Positions 34,414 to 44,631 of a DNA stretch of 64,000 nt are shown piece after piece. How positions within the stretch are numbered: the first letter of the stretch is position 1; each line of letters opens with the position of its first letter. Under the pieces are notes generated by a model that was not told the DNA's origin, searched no databases, and worked only from the letters and a program-made list of their open reading frames with translations. The position numbers and the translations under genes are program-made. The stretch lies in assembly GCA_052390115.1 (NCBI GenBank), contig JBQTHE010000007.1, positions 55,122-119,121 on the forward strand, in the 5' to 3' direction. The DNA is from GCA-003244245 sp052390115 (lineage in GTDB: Bacteria; Actinomycetota; Actinomycetes; Mycobacteriales; Pseudonocardiaceae).

Positions 34414-35691
34414 TCAGGTTCGGCCGGTCAGATTCGAACCCAAGACCGTGCGGACGGCCCTGCCGGCCAGCCCGAGTGCCAGGACGGCTGCGCCAGCCAG
34501 GACGGTGGCCGGCGGGAGGGTGAGGGCGAGCAGGGTACAGCCGGTGGCCCCGAGCACCGCAAGCGGGCGCAACCAGCGGCGTTGTTTGCCGGGCAGGGTG
34601 AACGCGGCGGCGTTGGCGATGGCGTAGTAGGTCAGGATCGCGAAGCTGGAGAAGCCGATAGCGGTGCGCAGGTCGGCGGTCGCCACGATGGCGGTGATGG
34701 TGAGGCCGAGCAGGATCTCGGCGCGGTGGGGGACCTGGTGCCGGGGGTGGACGGCGGCCAGGACGTGCGGGAGTTCGTGGTCGCGGGCCATTGCCAGCGT
34801 GGTGCGGCCGATGCCGGCCATCAACGACAGCAGCGCGCCGGCCGACGCGATGGCCCCCCCGGCGCGCACCGCGGGGGTGAGCCAGCTCAGGGAGCCGGAT
34901 TGGGTGGCCGCGGCGAGGGGGGCTGTGGAGGTAGCCAGCTCGGTCGGACCGACTGCGGCCAGCGCGGCGGCGCCGGTCACGGCGTAGATGATGACGACGA
35001 CGCCCAGCGCGAGTGGGATGGCCAGCGGGATGGTGCGCGCGGGATCGCGGACCTCCTCGCCGAGGGTGGCGATCCGGGCGTAGCCGGCGAAAGCGAAGAA
35101 CAGCAGCGCGGCGGCTTGAGTGATGCCGATCAGCCCGCCGCTGGTCCAGCCGCTGAGGTTGGCCGGATCGGCCTGGCCACCTGCTAGAGCGGCTACCACG
35201 ACGGCGGCCAGGGCGGCCACGGTGAGCCCGACCAGGACCCAGGTCAGCCGGGCGGTCTTGGTGACCCCGAGGTAGTTCACCACGGTGAGCACCACCACTG
35301 CGGCGACCGCAGGCGGGGTGGGGTGGGCCGGCCAGGTGTAGGCGCCGAAGGTCATGGCCATCGCCGCGCAGCTGGCCGTCTTGCCGATCACGAATCCCCA
35401 GCCCGCCAGGAAGCCCCAGGCCGGTCCCAGCCGATGGCGGCCGTAACGGTAAGTGCCCCCGGACTCGGGGTAACGCGCCGCGAGCTGAGCTGACGAAATG
35501 GCGTTGCAGTAGGCCACGATCGCGGCGAGGGCCAGCGCGATCAGCAGCCCGGCGCCGGCAGCCGCCGCGGCCGGCGCGAACGTGGCGAAGACCCCCGCGC
35601 CGAGCATCGAACCCAGCCCGAGCACCACCGCGTCGCCCAGCCCCAGCCGCCGCGCCAGCTGCGGTTCGGAATCCGGATGCGGCGGCGCCAC
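34414..35691 (-). CDS. APC-family amino acid permease
   Basis: The 425-residue product has about 12 hydrophobic segments and the APC N-terminal signature (GLGDAVVLGLGSMLGAGVFA, then YCNAISSAQLAARYPESGGT). Later blocks are FAFAGYARIATLGEEVRDPA and RTIPLAIPLAL. Substrate unknown; cationic amino acid or GABA-type exchangers look most alike. The GTG at 35691 fits the family start. It is convergent with the binding-protein gene, 4 bp apart. Confidence 0.88.
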   Translation of the reverse strand: MAPPHPDSEPQLARRLGLGDAVVLGLGSMLGAGVFATFAPAAAAAGAGLLIALALAAIVAYCNAISSAQLAARYPESGGTYRYGRHRLGPAWGFLAGWGFVIGKTASCAAMAMTFGAYTWPAHPTPPAVAAVVVLTVVNYLGVTKTARLTWVLVGLTVAALAAVVVAALAGGQADPANLSGWTSGGLIGITQAAALLFFAFAGYARIATLGEEVRDPARTIPLAIPLALGVVVIIYAVTGAAALAAVGPTELATSTAPLAAATQSGSLSWLTPAVRAGGAIASAGALLSLMAGIGRTTLAMARDHELPHVLAAVHPRHQVPHRAEILLGLTITAIVATADLRTAIGFSSFAILTYYAIANAAAFTLPGKQRRWLRPLAVLGATGCTLLALTLPPATVLAGAAVLALGLAGRAVRTVLGSNLTGRT

Positions 35692-35729
35692 ACCGTCTCA
35701 CGGTATCGGTAGCCAATGTCAAACCATCG

Positions 35730-35861
35730 CATGTCGTCGCCGCCTGCACCGCTGTTGACGCAGCAATCGTGCTCACCGCCGACCCCGATGACATCACCAC
35801 GCTCGCCGCCGCCGTCCCCGGCACCCGGATCGTCACCCGCGATCCCCGCACGCCGCTGTAA
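35730..35861 (+). pseudogene. C-terminal fragment of PIN-domain (VapC-like) protein
   Basis: Forty-three codons read HVVAACTAVDAAIVLTADPD, DITTLAAAVPGTRIVT, then stop at 35861. This is the last helix-strand pair of a PIN RNase, including the conserved TADPDD acidic motif. The N-terminal Asp motif is absent, so it is a relic of a toxin-antitoxin locus. Confidence 0.75.
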
Positions 35862-35872
35862 CCGCACGTCCC

Positions 35873-35940
35873 ATAACCGCGTTCTGCATCCAGAACGCTG
35901 TCCCAGGCGTCCCGATTACCGCGTTCTGCATCCAGAACGC
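35873..35940. repeat. Paired palindromes, 42-bp spacing (locus B)
   Basis: GCGTTCTG-catc-CAGAACGC occurs at 35879-35898 and 35921-35940, starts exactly 42 bp apart; the left flank TAACC/TTACC is also shared. It lies about 70 bp beyond the groEL stop, after the main groEL hairpin. Arms resemble locus A, but the loop is CATC here. Confidence 0.85.
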
Positions 35941-35955
35941 AATGAAGGCAGTAAA

Positions 35956-35994
35956 GCAGGGGCCGGGCCCACGCGATGTGGGACCGGCCCCTGC
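35956..35994 (-). terminator. groEL terminator hairpin
   Basis: GCAGGGGCCGG and CCGGCCCCTGC form a long GC stem, continued inside by CCCAC/GTGGG, 19 bp after the groEL stop. No T-run follows, as is normal in this GC range. Confidence 0.75.
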
Positions 35995-36012
35995 GGGGGT
36001 AAAGCTAGCGGG

Positions 36013-37641
<1,629 letters not shown>

Positions 37642-37787
37642 TGCTGTGTGGTCCTCCGGTCATGGGCGCCGCGGGGTGTCCGCGGCAAGGACACAGTGCT
37701 CGGCCAGGCTCGGTGCCCGCGACGGACGTCCGGCGATCGCCGGACTCACCGTCCCGACCTCAGTGATGTTGCTCGGTTTTGGTACAG

Positions 37788-37849
37788 CTAGCACTCGAAG
37801 GGGTCGAGTGCTAATGCCGTGTTTAGCACTCGTACCCGGCGAGTGCAAG
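37788..37849 (-). promoter_or_regulatory. Two tandem CIRCE operators upstream of groEL
   Basis: First operator: CTAGCACTC-N9-GAGTGCTAA at 37788-37814. Second: TTAGCACTC-N9-GAGTGCAAG at 37823-37849. Both match the HrcA-binding CIRCE consensus (TTAGCACTC-N9-GAGTGCTAA) with one or two changes. They lie about 150 bp upstream of groEL and imply heat-shock control by HrcA. Confidence 0.95.
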
Positions 37850-37895
37850 CCGCTACGCCGGTCGGAGGACCCACCGGGTTACCCACTCATGGGCG

Positions 37896-38099
37896 TCACA
37901 GCTTGCGGACGGCGGTGGCCTGGTCCCGGCCATCCCTACCGGCAGCGATCTCGAAGGTGACCCGGTCACCCTCGGCCAGGGTCCGGAAGCCTTCCATCTC
38001 GATCGCGCTGTGATGCACGAACACGTCCGGCCCCGGTTCCGTCGCGATGAACCCGTAGCCCTTTTCGGAGTTGAACCACTTCACGGTTCCCTCGGCCAT
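37896..38099 (-). CDS. Cold-shock-domain protein (CspA family)
   Basis: The 67-residue product is a single cold-shock domain with both RNA-binding motifs: KWFNSEKGYGFIA (RNP1 KGYGFI) and DVFVHHSAI (RNP2 VFVHH). It acts as an RNA chaperone. It sits between the CIRCE region and moeA, transcribed in the same direction as groEL, but with its own GGAGG. Confidence 0.95.
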   Translation of the reverse strand: MAEGTVKWFNSEKGYGFIATEPGPDVFVHHSAIEMEGFRTLAEGDRVTFEIAAGRDGRDQATAVRKL

Positions 38100-38245
38100 T
38101 CCGTCCTCCTCAGGGCCCTCGTCAGGGCGCTGCCCCGCCGCGGCGGTAGCTATTAGCGACCACCAGATTACCGGGAGTTAGCGTTCGGTGCAGCCACCGC
38201 TGACCTCGGCTAGGCGCGGCACACCCCACCGGGCAGGATGCGGGC

Positions 38246-39463
38246 GTGCCCATAGCGCAAAAACCCCGATCCGTCGACGAGCACCGCCAGGTGGTAGCCG
38301 CCTTGCTGGCCGCCACTCCGGTGATCCGGCTGCCCCTGGTGGAGTGCGCCGGCCTGGCCCTGGCCGAGCCGGTCACCTCATCGTTGCCGCTGCCGCCTTT
38401 CGACAATTCCGCGATGGACGGCTACGCGGTGCGCGCGGTGGACGTCGCTGACGCCACCGCCGACCATCCGGTGGAGCTTCCGGTCACCGAGGACATCCCC
38501 GCCGGCCGCACCGACTCGCCGTCGCTGCGGCCCGGCACGGCGCACCGGATCATGACCGGAGCCCCGATGCCACCCGGCGCGGACGCCGTCGTGCCGGTGG
38601 AGCTGACCGACGCCGGACGGCACCGGGTGCGGGTTCACGAGGCCCGGTCCGCCGGCCAGAGCGTGCGCCGGGCCGGGGAGGACGTGGCGGTTGGCGACGA
38701 GGTGCTGGCGGCCGGCGCGGTACTGGGGCCGGCGCAGCTCGGCGTTGCGGCCGCGGTCGGCCATGCCGAGCTGCCGGTCCATCGCCGGGCCCGAGTGCTG
38801 GTCCTTGCCACCGGCTCGGAGCTGGTGGCGCCGGGCACGCCCCTGCAGCACGGCCAGATCTATGAGTCGAACAGCACGATGCTGGCCGCCGCGGTCCGGG
38901 AGGCCGGCGGCGAGGCAGAGCTGATGCACTTCGTGCCCGACGATGTCGCCGAGCTGGAGGCCGCGCTGGCCGCCCGGCTGGGCGGGATCGACCTGCTGGT
39001 GACCTCCGGCGGGGTCAGCGCCGGAGCCTACGAGGTGGTTAAGATCGCCATGACCGGGCACGGCGTGGAGTTCGGCAAGGTGGCCATGCAGCCCGGCGGC
39101 CCGCAAGGCGCCGGCCGTTATCGTGGGGTGCCGGTAGCGACATTGCCTGGCAACCCGGTGAGTTCCTCAGTGTCATTCGAGATGTTCGTCCGTCCGGCGC
39201 TGCGTGCCGCAATGGGCCTGCCTTCCCAGCGGCCTCGGGTCACCGCCCGGCTGACCGAGGCATTGGAGTCACCAGCAGGTCTTCGGCAGTTTCGGCGCGG
39301 CGCACTGGACGCCGCTTCGGGCACCGTCGCCCCGGTCGGTGGCCCCGGTTCGCACCTGCTCGGCGCGCTGGCCAAGTCGGACTGCCTGATCGACATCCCG
39401 GAGGCCGTGACACACCTCGGGCCAGGTGACGAGGTCGCGGTATTGCGCACCTCGGGTATGTGA
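38246..39463 (+). CDS. moeA: Molybdopterin molybdenumtransferase MoeA
   Basis: The 405-residue product inserts molybdate into adenylylated molybdopterin. MoeA landmarks: PPFDNSAMDGYAVRAVD, AHRIMTGAPMPPGADAVVPV, LVLATGSELVAPG, LVTSGGVSAGAYEVVK, and TLPGNPVSSSVSFEMFVRP. Start GTG 38246. It is the moeA2-type copy linked to psd and pssA in mycobacteria, and provides cofactor for the molybdoenzyme system implied by the XdhC/MocA pair at 12.5-14.3 kb. Confidence 0.95.
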   Translation: MPIAQKPRSVDEHRQVVAALLAATPVIRLPLVECAGLALAEPVTSSLPLPPFDNSAMDGYAVRAVDVADATADHPVELPVTEDIPAGRTDSPSLRPGTAHRIMTGAPMPPGADAVVPVELTDAGRHRVRVHEARSAGQSVRRAGEDVAVGDEVLAAGAVLGPAQLGVAAAVGHAELPVHRRARVLVLATGSELVAPGTPLQHGQIYESNSTMLAAAVREAGGEAELMHFVPDDVAELEAALAARLGGIDLLVTSGGVSAGAYEVVKIAMTGHGVEFGKVAMQPGGPQGAGRYRGVPVATLPGNPVSSSVSFEMFVRPALRAAMGLPSQRPRVTARLTEALESPAGLRQFRRGALDAASGTVAPVGGPGSHLLGALAKSDCLIDIPEAVTHLGPGDEVAVLRTSGM

Positions 39464-39646
39464 GAAACCCACGACTGCCCGAATGGACCTTGTGATCGCG
39501 AGTAAGCCGAAGCACACTAACCGTAAGCAATTGCTCGGCGAGCTGTTGCATCCCAGAGGCGCGGGGTTCCTGCGCCGTCGGGGGGCGCAGGGGCGCTGGG
39601 AATAACCGTTCGGGAAGCTGGGGAGCGGTCGAACGGTTTATGGGCG

Positions 39647-39682
39647 CCGGGGATCCGCCGTCGGGGGACGGTGGATCCCCGG
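39647..39682. terminator. Hairpin between moeA and psd
   Basis: CCGGGGATCC (39647-39656) and GGATCCCCGG (39673-39682) form a perfect stem, lengthened inside by CCGTC/GACGG. It lies about 185 bp after moeA and 40 bp before psd, so it may end moeA transcription or act in the psd leader. The rest of the 39464-39722 gap shows no gene. Confidence 0.6.
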
Positions 39683-39722
39683 CGTCTTTCACCACCAGCC
39701 ACGCGCGTACGGTGAAGACCGC

Positions 39723-40484
39723 ATGGCGCGCACTGGCCCGCCCGTCAACGACCCGAGGACCTCCGAACGCATGGCCTGCCCCCGCTTGCCCGCGATGCTG
39801 CGGCACTTGGTGGACCTCACCCGGGAGACCCTCCCGCCGATGCACCCCGCAGGTAGGCCGTTCGTGGCAGGAGGCGCTGCCGCGACGCTGTTGCTGCGCC
39901 CGCTGTCCCCGACCGCAGCGACGCTGGCCGCCATCACAACCGCGTGCTGCGCGGCATTCTTCCGCGAACCGCATCGGGTCCCGCCGCAGGATCCGGCACT
40001 CGCGGTGGCCCCCGCCGACGGCACGGTGAGCAGCGTGGCGCCCGCCCCGGCGCCCGCCGAACTGGGCCTCGGCGGGCAACCGCGGCCACGGGTCAGCGTG
40101 TTTCTCTCCGTATTCGACGTGCACGTGCAGCGCATCCCGGTGGACGGTGAGGTCCGTCAGGTCGCTTACCACCCGGGGATGTTCCTGCCGGCCGACCTTG
40201 ACAAGGCCAGTGAGGCCAACGAGCGCGCCTGCGTGCTGCTGCATTCGACGACCGGGCACGACCTGGCTGTGGTGCAGATCGCCGGGCTGGTGGCGCGCCG
40301 GATCGTCTGCTCGGTGCGGCCCGGCGATGTGGTGGCGGCCGGATCCACCTACGGCCTGATCCGCTTCGGGTCCCGGGTGGACCTCTACCTTCCGCCGGGC
40401 AGTGCGGTGCTGGTTCGCCCCGGGCAGCGCACCGTGGGTGGGGAGACCCCGCTTGCCCGGCTTCCCGCGGCCGGGGAGTCCTGA
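39723..40484 (+). CDS. psd: Phosphatidylserine decarboxylase proenzyme
   Basis: The 253-residue product makes phosphatidylethanolamine from phosphatidylserine. Motifs: FFREPHRVPPQD, VAPADGTVSSV, VSVFLSVFDVHVQRIPVDGE, and LIRFGSRVDLY, where the Gly-Ser bond is cut to form the pyruvoyl group. The length and the FGSR site are of the short actinobacterial type. Followed by pssA after 3 bp, making a two-gene PE synthesis operon. The true start may be one of several Met codons (39723, 39771 or 39798). Confidence 0.93.
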   Translation: MARTGPPVNDPRTSERMACPRLPAMLRHLVDLTRETLPPMHPAGRPFVAGGAAATLLLRPLSPTAATLAAITTACCAAFFREPHRVPPQDPALAVAPADGTVSSVAPAPAPAELGLGGQPRPRVSVFLSVFDVHVQRIPVDGEVRQVAYHPGMFLPADLDKASEANERACVLLHSTTGHDLAVVQIAGLVARRIVCSVRPGDVVAAGSTYGLIRFGSRVDLYLPPGSAVLVRPGQRTVGGETPLARLPAAGES

Positions 40485-40487
40485 GCC

Positions 40488-41423
40488 GTGCCCGGCGCAG
40501 GGGTTCGCCTGCTGCCCAACGTGATCACCGTGCTGGCCCTGTGCTCGGGACTGTCGGCGCTGAAGTTCGCCCTGGACGGCAACAACGCGGGTGCCGTCGC
40601 CGCGATCGCGCTGGCCGCGCTGCTGGACGGGGTCGATGGCCGGCTGGCTCGGCTGCTCGATGCCACCTCACGGATCGGCGCCGAACTGGACTCGCTGGCC
40701 GACTGCGTCTCCTTCGGTGTGGCACCCGCGGTAGTGCTGTTCGTCTGGACACTGGACGATATCCGCGCCGGGTGGTCGGTCGCGCTGGTGTTCACGGTCT
40801 GCGCGGTGTTACGGCTGGCCCGGTTCAACACCCTGCTCGACGACACCGAGGCGTTGCCGTTCGCCAAGGAGTTCTTCGTCGGCGTCCCGTCCCCTGCAGG
40901 CGCGCTGCTGGCGTTGCTCCCGCTGACCGTCTTCCTGCAAGTCGGCGCAGGTTGGTGGTCCTCGCCGGTGATCGTGGCAGGGTGGACGATCACGGTGGCG
41001 ATGGCGATGGTCAGCCGCATACCAACCCTGTCGGCCAAGACCGTGCGAGTGCCGGCGCGGGCCGTGGCGCCGCTGCTGGTGCTGATTGCTGGCTTGGCCG
41101 CCGCGGTGATCACATTCCCGTTCGCGTTGCTGGGCGTGGCGATACTGCTGTACGTGGCCCACGTGCCCTACGCGAGCTACCGCTACCGCTGGCTGGCGAA
41201 GCACCCCTCGGCGTGGGCGGTGCCGCCCGGCCAGCGCCGGGCGATCCGCCGCACCGCACGCAGCATGCGCCGCCTCGGGCTGCGCCCGCCGCTGCGCCGG
41301 CGGGTGGCCGGTGCGGCGGCCCGCGCCGGAGCCGCAGTACGCCGCAGACGCGACGGGCAGCACAACGGCCAAGTGCGTGGCGAACGCCGCACCCGCCGGA
41401 TCGGCCTACGCCGCCACCCCTAA
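40488..41423 (+). CDS. pssA: CDP-diacylglycerol-serine O-phosphatidyltransferase
   Basis: The 311-residue membrane enzyme makes phosphatidylserine from CDP-diacylglycerol and serine. The CDP-alcohol phosphotransferase motif is LLDGVDGRLARLLDATSRIG, continued by AELDSLADCVSFGVAP (the DGxxAR...GxxxDxxxD signature, here DGVDGRLAR). Eight hydrophobic segments follow. The C-terminal 60 residues are strongly basic (RRRVAGAAARAGAAVRRRRD). It pairs with psd. Confidence 0.93.
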   Translation: MPGAGVRLLPNVITVLALCSGLSALKFALDGNNAGAVAAIALAALLDGVDGRLARLLDATSRIGAELDSLADCVSFGVAPAVVLFVWTLDDIRAGWSVALVFTVCAVLRLARFNTLLDDTEALPFAKEFFVGVPSPAGALLALLPLTVFLQVGAGWWSSPVIVAGWTITVAMAMVSRIPTLSAKTVRVPARAVAPLLVLIAGLAAAVITFPFALLGVAILLYVAHVPYASYRYRWLAKHPSAWAVPPGQRRAIRRTARSMRRLGLRPPLRRRVAGAAARAGAAVRRRRDGQHNGQVRGERRTRRIGLRRHP

Positions 41424-41440
41424 CCCCCGCCCGGGCAGCT

Positions 41441-41514
41441 TGGACAGCGACAAGCATCCATGTCGCAGTCCACGGTGGCCGCTGGACAGCGATAAGCATC
41501 CATGTCGCAGTCCA
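41441..41514. repeat. Paired palindromes, 42-bp spacing (locus C)
   Basis: Two 32-bp units, 41441-41472 and 41483-41514, start 42 bp apart and differ at one base. Arms TGGACAGCGACA and TGTCGCAGTCCA enclose AGCATCCA. The pair begins 18 bp after the pssA stop. The arm sequence is unrelated to loci A and B, but the loop again contains CATCC. Confidence 0.85.
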
Positions 41515-41550
41515 ATTGGTGGCGCCAAACAGCAGGCCCAAGCGAGTTCG

Positions 41551-41894
41551 GCAGGCTGGTTACAGGCTCAGGTGCCCGTCTTTCACCGCCGTGACGAACG
41601 CGGCGAACTGCGGCGTGGGCACGGCCAGCGTGGTCCGTTGCCTGCTGTCTGCGTGCTCCTTGGTGTCCTGCACGCCGGTCCATCCCGCGGCGTGGCCGAT
41701 GGCGACACACTCCTGTGCTCCGCTGGATCGGCTGGACTTGCGGTAGTGCGCGGTCTGCAATGCCTCGAAGCCTGGTTGGTCTCATGTGTCTCCTGTTCGG
41801 CCGTGACCAGGACACATCGTCGGATTTGCACTGTCCTTGCCGCTGATAATGATTATCTTGGCCGCCCACGAGAGCGGGAGCCCAGTTCCACCAA
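41551..41894. repeat. Duplicated DUF397 locus, copy 1
   Basis: About 344 bp match 44632-44980 at high identity, spanning the whole DUF397 gene and about 110 bp upstream of it. The 3-kb DNA between the copies holds an ISL3-type remnant, unrecognised sequence and the MntA-HepT pair. Confidence 0.88.
41560..41785 (-). pseudogene. DUF397 protein gene, start frameshifted
   Basis: The body TAHYRKSSRSSGAQECVAIG, FAAFVTAVKDGHLSL is intact and nearly identical to the gene at 44643-44870. The start region, however, lacks two bases next to the ATG (41785), so that ATG leads into another frame. A TTG at 41760 could still start the body. The partner XRE regulator is absent here. It is probably an inactive duplicate. 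Confidence 0.75.
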
Positions 41895-42077
41895 GAGTTT
41901 GGTCCGGGAGTTTGGTCCGGAGATTTGGTGCGTGACGCTTGGAGTTGGGTCAGCCGCAGGCGGTCCAAGGGCGGTTGAATGAGCCGAATCTGAACTCGCT
42001 GCCGTCCGTCGTGATCGGTACCTGAAGAGTCCCCCAGTATCGGACGCAGCGGTTCGCGGCTGGGAGCCGGACGGCTC

Positions 42078-42408
42078 TACTGACGTTCCTGTGGGTTAAT
42101 TGTCATGATCGTCCAGGGAGTGGTGGGCAGAGGCCGCCGCGGGTGAGGTCTGCGATAGCGATAAGGGCTTTGGGGCTGCGGTAGCCGTAGGCTCGTCGGG
42201 TCAGTAGCCGCAGGTGGGTGTTGGTGGCTTCGGAACGGGTGTTAGACAGGCCGTGTTCGACGGCGCTAAGCAGCCGCCACCATACCCTCGTAGTGCGCAC
42301 GCCGTCCCTGTCATGATCGTTTCCAGCTCTGGTAGGCCGGAAATTCCAGACGGGCACGGCGTGCGCCCTTATCGATCATTAACAGGAACCCACAGGAACG
42401 TCAGTAGC
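42078..42408. mobile_element. ISL3-family deletion derivative with intact ends
   Basis: Terminal inverted repeats CTACTGACGTTCCTGTGGGT (42078-42097) and the complement ACCCACAGGAACGTCAGTAG (42389-42408) are perfect over 20 bp. Between them the minus strand (42103-42260) encodes the ISL3-type transposase C-terminus: AVEHGLSNTRSEATNTHLRL, LTRRAYGYRSPKALIAIADL. Most of the transposase is gone, leaving a MITE-like 331-bp element. A related solo end lies at 24763-24811. Confidence 0.8.
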
Positions 42409-43618
42409 GCCTGACGGAGGGCGGTAGCTGTCAAAAACCGGGCGTTTGTCGACACAAAGATCAACTCGGCGAGCATCTACCGTGCGACTTCTCTGCGTGC
42501 AAGTATTACTGCTATGCCTGACGGACTCGACCCTTCGGCGGGGGTTATCGCCGCCATTGTAAGAGGCATCCGGGCATTATCACCCAGTGAGCTACGACCG
42601 AAGCTCAAGGTGGCAGTGGCAGGTCGCAGAGAAACTAACAACACTCTATGAGTATGGGCAAGAGTAACAAACGAAGGTGGTGCTTCGATAACAATCGATA
42701 CAGTGTCATCCTGGGTCAGGGCGAGCAGGGGTCGTCGTGGGATAGAGCCGGTCACATTCAAGTCAGGACCGAAGCCCCCCTTCCGTCTGGATAGCTATTC
42801 TTCGGCTGAATGGGAAACAAAAATCAGGATAAAAGATCAATGGATGTTATCCAGAAATGCCGATTGCACACTGTTTGTTTCTGGTGGTGGACTGAGTGCC
42901 TACAAGGTGAGTAAAATCGTTGACCGCTGAACGGTCGCCTGTACAACCGCGCCTGGTGGCAAGTGTCGCTGACCGTTGGCGACAACCATCTCCTGCAACT
43001 CACGCAACTAACTTGGCGAACTCACCTGGCGACAACCCGCTGCTGCATACAACAGCGATTCCCAGGAGCACAGTCCGCTTGCGCGCAGGGAGTGCCGGCA
43101 GCAGTCACCATCGCTGCTGGTCGGCGGCGTATCCTGGCTGCTGGTGCAGTCGCGTCCTGGACGGTCGGCGAGTTAGCGATCCAGTCCTGGTTGGCGACGC
43201 CAATCAGGTGGACATAGTGTGCGGCAGCTTCGCCGCTGAGCACGACCGGCCACCGGTGCTCGACAACAACTTTCTCGAATGGCACCGAGAACGCGTCGCG
43301 CGACTCACCAACCGGCACCCGCCCGCCACATCATGGTGCTGCCGGGGTCAGCTGTCAGGGCCAGCTGCCGCTGCCAGGTCAAGATCGAGGCCACGCAGCC
43401 CCGGCACAACGGCCAGGACGTGGTGGTCGTGCCGACTGCATCTCCAGTGCAAGCACTGGCCGAATCGCGGTGCATGATGCGCGGGAAGTTGACCATGAAA
43501 TCCTGCCTGAAATCTCCACACCGATACGAGTTCATCCGGCTCGCACCCTCAGCCTGGCGCTACTCGAACGACCCGAGTCGACAACCACGGCCGACGCCGT
43601 CATCGCCAGACACGTCTC
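42409..43618. other. Accessory stretch without recognisable gene
   Basis: GC drops between about 42500 and 42950. A 45-codon frame at 42514-42651 (MPDGLDPSAGVIAAIVRGIR) and a 75-codon frame ending at 42930 are open, but neither has a convincing start or a family I know. In 43195-43620 short stretches look coding in changing frames (for example VLDNNFLEWHRERVARLTNR), so this is probably decayed sequence. Confidence 0.5.
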
Positions 43619-43951
43619 CTACTCTTCGTCGGGGATGGCGGCCAGTTGAGCGCGTAACTTCGGGATATCCAGAGTGACCACGTCCCACAGCAGATCGAGG
43701 TCCACCTCGAAGTAGCCGTGCACCACACGGTTTCGCATGCCGACGACATGGCGCCACGGGATCTCCGGATGGCGCTCCCGGAGATCGTCTGAGACACGTG
43801 ACGCGGCCTCACCGATGATCTGTACAAGGTGGACGAGCGCGAGCTGCACGATCTCGTCTTGATCGAACCGGGATCGTCCCTTGGATCCTTGCTCTTCCAG
43901 TTTCTCGGCCGCTTCGAGCATGTCAGCCACCCGCTCGGCGTCGCCCCTCAC
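43619..43951 (-). CDS. hepT: HepT-family HEPN toxin (DUF86)
   Basis: The 110-residue all-helical product has the HepT RNase motif RNRVVHGY (R73-x4-H78-x-Y80), the full RX4HXY form. In studied MntA-HepT pairs the Tyr is AMPylated by MntA, which blocks the RNase. The N-terminus VADMLEAAEKLEEQGSK and VQLALVHLVQIIGEAASRVS are typical of the family. It overlaps mntA by 4 bp. Confidence 0.92.
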   Translation of the reverse strand: MRGDAERVADMLEAAEKLEEQGSKGRSRFDQDEIVQLALVHLVQIIGEAASRVSDDLRERHPEIPWRHVVGMRNRVVHGYFEVDLDLLWDVVTLDIPKLRAQLAAIPDEE

Positions 43952-44304
43952 AGGGGTACCGCCTCCGCGAGGATGCGAGCCTGCATCCGCTTCTTCAGCC
44001 CGTTCGGAGTCGCGACTTGGGTAAATACGCCCAACAGCTGCTCGACCTCCAGAGCGAAGCCGGTCATGTCGAAGTAGCCATGCCCGGGCGCGACATCGAT
44101 CAGGAGGTCGAGGTCACTGCGCTCGTCAGCCTCCCCGCGGGCAACCGAGCCGAAGACACGAATGTTGGACACGCCGTAGCGCCGACCAATCGCGACGATC
44201 TCGTCATGGTGGGCGCGGAGATCCTCGACGGTGATGCGCCGCCGGGCCGCGTGCTCCTCGTCCGGCGGCGGGTCCGTCAGCAGGTGACCCCGGTCGACAT
44301 TCAT
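43948..44304 (-). CDS. mntA: MntA-like minimal nucleotidyltransferase antitoxin
   Basis: The 118-residue product has the nucleotidyltransferase signature GSVARGEADERSDLDLLIDV, with G52-S53 and the metal-binding D64-x-D66. It is expected to AMPylate HepT. The N-terminal 22 residues are Asp/Glu/Arg-rich and may be untranslated if a later start is used. It overlaps hepT by 4 bp in the usual antitoxin-first order. Confidence 0.9.
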   Translation of the reverse strand: MNVDRGHLLTDPPPDEEHAARRRITVEDLRAHHDEIVAIGRRYGVSNIRVFGSVARGEADERSDLDLLIDVAPGHGYFDMTGFALEVEQLLGVFTQVATPNGLKKRMQARILAEAVPL

Positions 44305-44584
44305 CGTTCGATGTTCCCACGGCAGCGGGTCATGCGCAGCTTCCTCAGGCGGGGCCGCCGAACGCCGTGCGGCGCCAGGACTGCTGCCTGATCACGAATC
44401 TCCTCCAGATGTGTCGGGAGTTTCATGATCGCAAATGGGGCATGCTCTGGCCTGCCTGCACCGATTGGGCCGCCAAGCTCTTCGCGCATGCCAAGACCGA
44501 GGCGACGGAGATCCGCCGAGCTGATGTTCCCCGCCACTCCGTAACGGGGCCCGCTGCGGGCATCATCAGTGCTGGGTGCCCACA
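44305..44584. other. Gap upstream of mntA, no supported gene
   Basis: A minus-strand frame runs across this stretch (MKLPTHLEEIRDQAAVLAPH near its end) and overlaps the mntA start. It has no recognised family, no ribosome site and poor codon use, so I do not call it. The mntA promoter should lie here. Confidence 0.45.
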
Positions 44585-44623
44585 CGAATGCCCCGGCCCA
44601 CCAGGTTTGGGCCGGGGCATTCG
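44585..44623. terminator. Strong terminator hairpin after the DUF397 gene
   Basis: CGAATGCCCCGGCCCA (44585-44600) and TGGGCCGGGGCATTCG (44608-44623) form a perfect 16-bp stem with a 7-base loop, 20 bp beyond the DUF397 stop. Confidence 0.8.
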
Positions 44624-44631
44624 GCTGAGTC

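Noticed and set aside
34379..35851. A 490-codon minus-strand frame overlapping the APC permease
   Set aside because: It is a shifted reading of the permease gene, Arg/Gly/Pro-rich, with no membrane segments.
42514..42930. Two short open frames as small genes
   Set aside because: No ribosome site, no family, and low-GC sequence where chance frames are short anyway; left undefined.
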